Shown here: positions 49,026 to 55,029 of the stretch, piece by piece
Numbering within the stretch: position 1 is the first letter of the stretch
Layout: every line of letters starts with the position of its first letter
DNA from: Lachnospiraceae bacterium
GTDB lineage: Bacteria; Bacillota; Clostridia; Lachnospirales; Lachnospiraceae
Direction: 5' to 3'
Assembly (NCBI GenBank): GCA_018384375.1
Contig: JAHAYJ010000120.1
Coordinates: forward strand, 1-55,029
DNA length: 55,029 nucleotides
Made by a program: the position numbers and the translations under genes
The notes under the pieces: generated by a model
Seen by the model: only the letters and a program-made list of their open reading frames with translations
The model's database searches: none
Told to the model about the DNA's origin: nothing

Positions 49026-50845
49026 CCTATTGGGGATGCAGTAAGCCGTGTCCTTAGGGATGTAAAGTCAGATGGACCGGCTTCCAGAACAAATCGGTGG
49101 AACCGCATCAGAGAGAATTTATCATCCCATTGCGTAGCAGCCTCTTCTTTTAGCTCCTGAAATTCCAGAAATCCCAGATAGTATTTCGGATAAGTTGTGG
49201 GTTCTTCTACAATATATTGATAGATCGCAGTGACGGATGCCGGATTGGTAATTCCGATCTTTTCAAGAATTGCCTGTACCTGTGCAGGAGTAGCCCCCTC
49301 GTAGTGAATTGCAATGTCCAAAAGAGAGTACAGACATAGCTGGATATTCCGGTTAAGGCGGCAAGCCTCACACCAGGCAGCCTTTGAAGGCTCGTTCTGA
49401 TAAATGTTTTGCGCATAGTAATAAGACAGGTTTTCTACATAAAGGGCCCAGCCTTCCACATAACCACCGTAGTGAAGAATGCGGCGAACAGGAGAAGCGG
49501 CTTTTTGGCTTAGGGCAAGCTGACTGTAAACAGTCTGGTAAAGGTGCCCGGGATAGCCTTCGTGAGCGAGTGTCGTATATAAGGTGAGAGCATCAGGCTG
49601 ATTACGATGATTGATGTAAATAGTGTTTTTTTGCATATCATCCATAGGCGGTGTCAGGTAATAGGCAGGGCTGCAATATTTTTCCATAGCCGGTGAGACA
49701 CTTTTGACCGTGCAGGAGGGAATGAAGCCGTCTTCAAATTGCGGGAAAGCCGGAAAATCAGTTTTCATTTGAGACTGCAGATCGACAAGCATTTCTTCAG
49801 GGGTAGAAAAAGGAAAATCTGAGGAAAATGGCTCATTCATGGAGATCAGCTCCGGGTAATTTCCCATCAAAGAAAGCAGAGCGGCATAGTTCTGCTGAAA
49901 ATCCTGATACAGCATTTGTTTTGCCTCAGAAATGCTTCGGCTGCTTCCGGTAGTAGAGGCAAATAAGTATTCGTAATAAGCGCGTCCTTTGGGGAAATGA
50001 GAAAGTCCCATAGAATTTTTGCCACTTCCTGAGAGTAAAGTAAAGGCATCTGCAACAGCTTCATAGGACGGCTTCATAACTGTAGTAAGCAGGCGGTCAT
50101 TTTCGGAAATCCAATGCAGCTTTTGGTCTTCTGTAATTAGTCCTTCATTTTCCAATTCAACCAGACGTTCCTGAAAGGTGGTGTGGAGAAAATGTTCTCC
50201 GGAAGACAGAGCTGTTTGATCCATAATGGAACCACATTGCTCAATGATTTTTTCAGCAGAGCTGTCAGGCATAAATAGTCCCTGTGCAGATTTTTCTGTT
50301 TCATATTGAATCAATCCTTCAAAATATGTGTCGGTTTGGTCCAGAATATTAAGATAGTCTTCTACATCCTTTTCGGAACGAAAGGTGTAGTCTGCAAGAA
50401 GAATGGGCAGACCGGAGACCATACCGGAGGATGGGGAAAGGGGTTCCCCGTAATAAGCAAAATCAGAACCGGAAAGCTGTAAGGTAAGGTGGCGGGTCAA
50501 TAACTGATAAGTATAGGCATCCTCCGAACTTAAGTACCTGGGAGAAATTTCACTGAGGCGCTCTAATATGGATTCAAGATAAGCGGCGTTTTCTTCTTTT
50601 CCCGGCTGGTAACAGGGAAGAACAGCTTTACCGTCAAGATCATAATCCTCAGGGTAAGCAAGAGTATAATGCAGACTTAAGGTGTCACTTGAAAGTTCGG
50701 AAATAAAGAGTGTTTTTGTAAGAGACTTAAATTGGCGGGCATCGTTTGTCAGCAGACAGAATAAAAGAAAGAGAAAGCCCAAAAAGGATAACAAAAGAAA
50801 GAAGTAATATTTTAGTCTGCGCGATAATTTTAATCTGGATAACAA
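49022..50845 (-). CDS. DUF885 metallopeptidase-like membrane protein
   Basis: The 607-residue protein has an N-terminal membrane anchor (about residues 12-31) and a long helical DUF885 domain. The zinc motif is HEGYPGH (His428, Glu429, His434) with a downstream Glu464 in YVEGWALYVE, the M32/M3-like arrangement of this family. It would face outward and probably removes amino acids or peptides from substrates outside the membrane. Its stop overlaps that of the convergent Mrr-like gene. Confidence 0.9.
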   Translation of the reverse strand: MLSRLKLSRRLKYYFFLLLSFLGFLFLLFCLLTNDARQFKSLTKTLFISELSSDTLSLHYTLAYPEDYDLDGKAVLPCYQPGKEENAAYLESILERLSEISPRYLSSEDAYTYQLLTRHLTLQLSGSDFAYYGEPLSPSSGMVSGLPILLADYTFRSEKDVEDYLNILDQTDTYFEGLIQYETEKSAQGLFMPDSSAEKIIEQCGSIMDQTALSSGEHFLHTTFQERLVELENEGLITEDQKLHWISENDRLLTTVMKPSYEAVADAFTLLSGSGKNSMGLSHFPKGRAYYEYLFASTTGSSRSISEAKQMLYQDFQQNYAALLSLMGNYPELISMNEPFSSDFPFSTPEEMLVDLQSQMKTDFPAFPQFEDGFIPSCTVKSVSPAMEKYCSPAYYLTPPMDDMQKNTIYINHRNQPDALTLYTTLAHEGYPGHLYQTVYSQLALSQKAASPVRRILHYGGYVEGWALYVENLSYYYAQNIYQNEPSKAAWCEACRLNRNIQLCLYSLLDIAIHYEGATPAQVQAILEKIGITNPASVTAIYQYIVEEPTTYPKYYLGFLEFQELKEEAATQWDDKFSLMRFHRFVLEAGPSDFTSLRTRLTASPIG

Positions 50846-51049
50846 AACGGAGACCTCTTGGGGATATTCTTTTGATTATATGAATGGAAATGGGTGAAAA
50901 TACATAGAAAAATAGCAATATCTGAAAAGTATTTAGCATGATTATCGTATAGACGCTACCTATAAAATATGGTAAAATATGAAACGGTTCAAGAGAATGA
51001 ACAGTGATAATATTTTATGTACAAGATGAATATGTAAATGGAGGTAATC

Positions 51050-51892
51050 ATGAACAATCTGGAGCTCAAAAAAACAGCCAATCAGGTGCGTAAAGGCATT
51101 GTTACGGCGGTTCACAGCGCAAAAGCAGGACACCCGGGTGGATCTCTGTCAGCAGCAGATATTTACACATATCTTTATTTTGAAGAGATGAACATTGATC
51201 CTAAGAATCCGAAAATGGAAGACAGAGACCGTTTTGTATTATCTAAAGGTCATACAGCACCGGGACTGTATTCCACGTTGGCAAACAGAGGCTTTTTCCC
51301 GGTAGAGGATCTGGTTACCTTACGTAAATTAGGCTCTTATCTTCAGGGACATCCCTGTATGCAGCATATCCCCGGTGTAGATATGTCCAGCGGTTCTCTG
51401 GGGCAGGGAATTTCCGCAGCAGTGGGTATGGCTCTTGCAGGAAAGATGGACAATAAGGATTACAGAGTATATACCCTTCTGGGTGATGGTGAGTTAGAGG
51501 AAGGACAGGTCTGGGAAGCGTCTATGTTTGCAGGACACCGTAAGCTGGATAATCTTGTTGTTATCGTAGATAACAATGGTTTACAGATTGACGGACCGAT
51601 TGCAGATGTTTGTTCTCCTTACCCTATTGATAAGAAATTTGAGGCTTTCAATTTTCATGTGATCAATGTAGATGCGCATGATTTTGATGCAATCCGTGCT
51701 GCCTTCAAGGAGGCGAGAGAAACCAAGGGAATGCCTACAGCAATCATTGCTCACAGTCTGAAAGGAAAAGGAGTTTCCTTTATGGAAGGCAGCGTAGACT
51801 GGCATGGCAAGGCGCCGAACGATGAGCAGTATGCAGTGGCAATGGCTGATCTTGAAAAAATTGATGAAGAGCTCATGAAGGAGGAAGCATAA
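51050..51892 (+). CDS. Transketolase, N-terminal subunit
   Basis: The 280-residue protein is the thiamine-diphosphate-binding half: SAKAGHPGGSLSAADIYTYL, RDRFVLSKGHTAPGLYS, and the TPP motif LGDGELEEGQVWEASMFAGH followed by DNNGLQIDG. It works with the C-terminal subunit encoded from the next base to move two-carbon units in the pentose phosphate pathway. Start 51050 follows TGGAGGTAATC. The 204-nt gap upstream holds only AT-rich promoter-like sequence (GGTAAAAT near 50972-50979). Confidence 0.95.
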   Translation: MNNLELKKTANQVRKGIVTAVHSAKAGHPGGSLSAADIYTYLYFEEMNIDPKNPKMEDRDRFVLSKGHTAPGLYSTLANRGFFPVEDLVTLRKLGSYLQGHPCMQHIPGVDMSSGSLGQGISAAVGMALAGKMDNKDYRVYTLLGDGELEEGQVWEASMFAGHRKLDNLVVIVDNNGLQIDGPIADVCSPYPIDKKFEAFNFHVINVDAHDFDAIRAAFKEARETKGMPTAIIAHSLKGKGVSFMEGSVDWHGKAPNDEQYAVAMADLEKIDEELMKEEA

Positions 51893-52839
51893 TGGCAGAG
51901 AATACAGTGAAGAAAGTAGCTACCCGTGAAAGCTATGGAAATGCCCTTGTCGAGTTGGGCGCTGAAAACCCCAATGTTGTTGTACTGGATGCAGACCTGG
52001 CAGCAGCTACCAAGACAGGAGTATTCAAAAAAGCTTATCCGGACAGACATATCGACTGCGGTATTGCAGAGTGTAATATGGTTGGCATTGCGGCGGGACT
52101 TGCCACAGCGGGAAAGATTCCCTTTGTCAGCAGCTTTGCAATGTTTGCGGCAGGAAGGGCTTTTGAACAGGTCAGAAATTCCGTGGGCTATCCCCATTTA
52201 AATGTTAAGATTGGTGCAACGCATGCAGGCATTACGGTAGGCGAAGATGGAGCCTCTCACCAGTGTAATGAGGATATCGCACTGATGAGGACCATTCCCG
52301 GTATGGTTGTAATGTGTCCGGCAGATGATATTGAAGCAAAAGCGGCAGTAAAAGCGGCAGCAGAATATGTAGGTCCTGTCTATATGAGATTTGGGCGTGC
52401 GGCTTGCCCTGTTATCAATGACAAGCCCGATTACAAATTTGAAATCGGCAAGGGTACGGTAGTGCGCGAGGGCACAGACCTTACTATCGTGGCCACAGGT
52501 ATTTGTGTAGGAAATGCGCTGGAAGCAGCAGAAATGCTTGCAGCAGAGGGTATCAGCGCAGAGGTAATCAATATCTGTACCATCAAGCCGTTGGATGAAG
52601 AAATTATCATTAATTCTGCAAAGAAGACAGGTAAAGTAGTAACAGCAGAGGAACATTCCGTGATTGGTGGATTGGGAAGTGCAGTCTGTGATGCGCTTTG
52701 CAAGTCATATCCTGTTCCGGTTATGAAGATTGGTATGCAGGATGTTTTCGGAGAATCCGGTTCTGCAGCAGCATTGGTTGAAAAATATAAGCTGGATGGG
52801 AAGGGAATCTACGAGCAGATCAAGGATTTCCTGAAATAA
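51892..52839 (+). CDS. Transketolase, C-terminal subunit
   Basis: The 315-residue protein holds the pyrimidine-binding and C-terminal domains: VVLDADLAAATKTG, HIDCGIAECNMVGIAAGLAT with the catalytic Glu, and ATHAGITVGEDGASHQ. It overlaps the N-terminal subunit by 1 nt (TAATG). The split form is usual in Clostridia and archaea. Confidence 0.95.
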   Translation: MAENTVKKVATRESYGNALVELGAENPNVVVLDADLAAATKTGVFKKAYPDRHIDCGIAECNMVGIAAGLATAGKIPFVSSFAMFAAGRAFEQVRNSVGYPHLNVKIGATHAGITVGEDGASHQCNEDIALMRTIPGMVVMCPADDIEAKAAVKAAAEYVGPVYMRFGRAACPVINDKPDYKFEIGKGTVVREGTDLTIVATGICVGNALEAAEMLAAEGISAEVINICTIKPLDEEIIINSAKKTGKVVTAEEHSVIGGLGSAVCDALCKSYPVPVMKIGMQDVFGESGSAAALVEKYKLDGKGIYEQIKDFLK

Positions 52840-52859
52840 TAGTTTGAAAGGCTGAAACC

Positions 52860-53513
52860 ATGAAGTACATTTTAGCACCCTCCCTGCTGGCAGCAGATTT
52901 TACAAGACTGGGAGAGCAGATTAAAGAAACGGAAAAAGCAGGAGCAGAGTACCTTCATATTGATGTGATGGATGGGGTATTTGTACCCAGCATATCTTTT
53001 GGGATGCCTCTGATCGAATCCATCAGACCAGCCAGCAGTCAGTTTTTTGATGTGCACCTGATGATTGTTGAACCCGAAAGGTATATTGAAGAATTTGTAA
53101 GGTGTGGTGCGGACGGTATTACTTTTCATTTAGAAGCGACGAAGAATCCTCAGACAGTGATTGACAGGATTCATGCATGTGGGATCAAGGCGGGAATTTC
53201 AATAAAGCCTGGAACACCTCTTGAGGAGGTATTTCCTTATGCAGACAAGGTGGAAATGGTGCTTCTGATGAGTGTAGAGCCCGGATTTGGAGGGCAGTCT
53301 TTTATCCCGGAATCCTATGAAAGAATCAGACAGCTTCGCAGTTATGTGAATGAAAATGGTCTTGCTACCAGGATTGAAGTGGATGGTGGTGTCGGCAAGA
53401 AGAATATCAGAGAGGTCATAGCAGCGGGTGCCGATATTTTTGTAGCGGGTTCGGGTGTGTTTCGGAAGAACAGCATTACTGACAATATTAATAAATTTCT
53501 AGAAGCGTTCTAG
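52860..53513 (+). CDS. rpe: Ribulose-phosphate 3-epimerase
   Basis: The 217-residue TIM-barrel enzyme interconverts ribulose-5-phosphate and xylulose-5-phosphate. It has the signature YLHIDVMDGVFVPSISFG with the catalytic Asp and metal ligands, DVHLMIVEPERYI, and SVEPGFGGQSFIP, EVDGGVGKKN. It lies 20 nt after the transketolase pair, so the three genes form a pentose-phosphate unit. Confidence 0.96.
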   Translation: MKYILAPSLLAADFTRLGEQIKETEKAGAEYLHIDVMDGVFVPSISFGMPLIESIRPASSQFFDVHLMIVEPERYIEEFVRCGADGITFHLEATKNPQTVIDRIHACGIKAGISIKPGTPLEEVFPYADKVEMVLLMSVEPGFGGQSFIPESYERIRQLRSYVNENGLATRIEVDGGVGKKNIREVIAAGADIFVAGSGVFRKNSITDNINKFLEAF

Positions 53514-53522
53514 CTAAAGATA

Positions 53523-53561
53523 AACAAGCCGGTATTACTGTTAAGGTAATGCCGGCTTGTT
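53523..53561 (+). terminator. Strong hairpin after rpe
   Basis: AACAAGCCGGTATTAC (53523-53538) pairs with GTAATGCCGGCTTGTT (53546-53561), one mismatch. The tail (ATCATACATG) has no T-run, so termination may be partial. Confidence 0.6.
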
Positions 53562-53628
53562 ATCATACATGAGAATGATAAGAAGAGGTTTATGGAGGGA
53601 ATAGAAAGGACAAGGGGCAATATCAGTT

Positions 53629-55029
53629 ATGAAATTTGACAAAGAAAATTATACTGTGGAAAAATATACCTTTCAACATGAAACTATTGAATTTCGTGCA
53701 TACCGTAACAGAGTATATGTAGACAAGCCTGTAAGTGAGGAATTTCAAAGAATGAATGTTTTTGCACCGGAAGGATATTTTCGTGGTGAAAGCATCAATG
53801 GATATACTATTGATACTGCACCCATTTTTATGCCAAATCAAGTGGGTGGCTATATGCCGGGTAAATTGGATGAGCCAAGGTGCACATTATGGAAAAATCA
53901 AGAGGTACCAAATAGTATTTTTAGAGCTTTGCAGCATGGATATGTAGTTGCCGCACCTGCTATTCGCGGCCGTGTACAACAAAATGAAACTGGTGAGTAT
54001 ATAGGAAAGGCACCTGCCTGTGTGGTAGATTATAAGGCGGCTGTCAGATATCTTCGCCATTTTGCAGGGGAACTGCCGGGTGATGTTGAAAAAATTATTA
54101 CCAATGGAACCAGTGCGGGTGGTGCATTGTCCTCACTGATGGGAGCAACGGGAAATCATTCGGATTATGAGTCGTATCTTGAAAAGATCGGTGCGGCCGA
54201 CGAAAGAGACAATATTTTTGCTGCCTCCTGTTACTGCCCAATTATCAATCTGGAACATGCGGATATGGCTCATGAATGGCAGTTTTTGGGAGTGAATGAC
54301 TATTATCGGATGCATATGCAGATGGATGAGGGTGGAAGACCTTCTTTCACGCCGGAGGATGGCATGATGTCTGAACAACAGATCAGAGTGTCCGAGGAAT
54401 TAGCAAAACAATTCCCGGAATATTTGAACAGTCTGGTTCTGAAGGAGAAAAACGGGAATATACTGGAGCTTGATAAGGATGGCAATGGTTCCTTTAAAGA
54501 GTACATGAAAAGAGTGGTTTTAAAATCAGCACAGAAGGCAATGGATGCGGGTATTGACCTTTCTGATAAAAAATGGCTTGAAATAAAGGACAAAAAAGCT
54601 GTGGGAATGAATTGGTATGAATATGTCAAGAACATTACCAGAATGAAAACAGCGCCGGCTTTTGATGCTTTATCTATGGACAGTCCGGAAAACGATCTGT
54701 TCGGAAGTAGAAATGTGAATCTGCGTCATTTTACAGAGTATAGTAAAGAAAACAGTCTAAGAACTGGAGAACTGGCAGAAGAGCTTGTAATTAAAATGAT
54801 GAATCCGATGGATTATGTGGATGACGAAAAAGCCGTGAAAGCCCCCCATTGGCGTATTCGTCATGGGGAGTGTGACAGAGACACTTCGCTGGCAATATCG
54901 GCAATGCTTGCATTAAAGCTGGAAAATGCAGGGCTGGATGTGGATTATCATTCACCCTGGAATACACCCCATGCCGGAGACTATGATCTGGAAGAATTGT
55001 TTGCTTGGATTGATGAGATCTGCGGATAG
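53629..55029 (+). CDS. Subtype B tannase-like alpha/beta-hydrolase
   Basis: The 466-residue protein matches the Lactiplantibacillus tannase TanLp along its length. The nucleophile is Ser162 in NGTSAGGALSS (Ser163 in TanLp). Asp416 and Asp418 (GECDRDTS) and His448 (TPHAGDYD) sit three residues below TanLp Asp419, Asp421 and His451, as do Lys340 and Glu354 for the galloyl-binding Lys343 and Glu357. Triad and gallate-binding positions are thus all kept. It should hydrolyse galloyl esters such as gallotannins and methyl gallate. No signal peptide is seen. It ends exactly at the window edge with a complete stop codon. Confidence 0.87.
   Translation: MKFDKENYTVEKYTFQHETIEFRAYRNRVYVDKPVSEEFQRMNVFAPEGYFRGESINGYTIDTAPIFMPNQVGGYMPGKLDEPRCTLWKNQEVPNSIFRALQHGYVVAAPAIRGRVQQNETGEYIGKAPACVVDYKAAVRYLRHFAGELPGDVEKIITNGTSAGGALSSLMGATGNHSDYESYLEKIGAADERDNIFAASCYCPIINLEHADMAHEWQFLGVNDYYRMHMQMDEGGRPSFTPEDGMMSEQQIRVSEELAKQFPEYLNSLVLKEKNGNILELDKDGNGSFKEYMKRVVLKSAQKAMDAGIDLSDKKWLEIKDKKAVGMNWYEYVKNITRMKTAPAFDALSMDSPENDLFGSRNVNLRHFTEYSKENSLRTGELAEELVIKMMNPMDYVDDEKAVKAPHWRIRHGECDRDTSLAISAMLALKLENAGLDVDYHSPWNTPHAGDYDLEELFAWIDEICG

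Noticed and set aside
53523-53561. A classical intrinsic terminator after rpe
   Set aside because: The stem is strong but there is no T-run, so it is listed as a hairpin with uncertain termination.

Overview
The window looks like a chromosomal segment of a low-to-mid GC, spore-forming, Gram-positive anaerobe, most likely a gut Lachnospiraceae (Clostridia). The signs are strong AGGAGG-type ribosome binding sites, occasional TTG/GTG starts, yybP-ykoY and ZTP riboswitches, a SpmB-like protein, a YesM/YesN two-component system beside sugar-binding proteins, a split transketolase and a Gram-positive-type GalT. This assignment is inferred from protein families and gene style; no database was searched. 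I see no prophage, insertion sequence or CRISPR array.

Layout. 1-1100: the end of a carbohydrate-enzyme-like gene, a decayed secreted-protein gene, and tRNA-Tyr and tRNA-Leu. 1180-4100: an accessory patch. It holds a promoter-driven structured RNA candidate of about 385 nt that I cannot name. It also holds two copies of a type I toxin-antitoxin cassette, one intact and one lacking the toxin start, which bracket two AT-rich paralogous methyltransferases. 4280-6420: Mn2+ riboswitch, mntP, a DUF1232 gene and a PfkB sugar kinase. 6460-8690 (minus strand): phosphate transporter, its DUF47 partner and a Cu/Zn superoxide dismutase. 8827-12704: DUF362, YnzC, an AAA ATPase, a WYL regulator and an APH-like kinase. 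12708-15050: ZTP riboswitch driving PurO and a stand-alone AICAR transformylase, the last two steps of IMP synthesis. 15227-25130: a thioesterase gene, then a sugar sensing and uptake locus (membrane-anchored binding protein, YesM-like kinase, YesN-like regulator, lipoprotein binding protein, then a ChvE/GguAB-type ABC transporter). 25283-31430: DegV, a two-gene SUF-like system (SmsC/SmsB type) and a heterodimeric ABC exporter.

31436-36840: nitrilase-family hydrolase, XRE regulator with membrane protein and CPBP protease, an SGNH esterase, tRNA-Gly, a zinc-ribbon membrane protein with a repeat tail, and tRNA-Phe. 36970-38423: tRNA t6A dehydratase TcdA and a lipoprotein. 38449-47488: a galactose/lactose locus (AraC regulator, galK, galT, a B12-binding radical SAM protein, spmB and a LacL/LacM beta-galactosidase). 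47532-50845: AEC transporter, membrane-anchored Mrr-type nuclease and DUF885 peptidase. 51050-53513: split transketolase and ribulose-phosphate epimerase. 53629-55029: a complete subtype B tannase-like esterase.

Much of the window serves carbohydrate use. LacLM releases galactose, GalK and GalT feed it into UDP-sugar metabolism, the ABC system imports monosaccharides under its own two-component sensor, and transketolase with Rpe handles pentoses. The least explained parts are the structured RNA at about 1193-1578 and the toxin-antitoxin cassettes that follow it.
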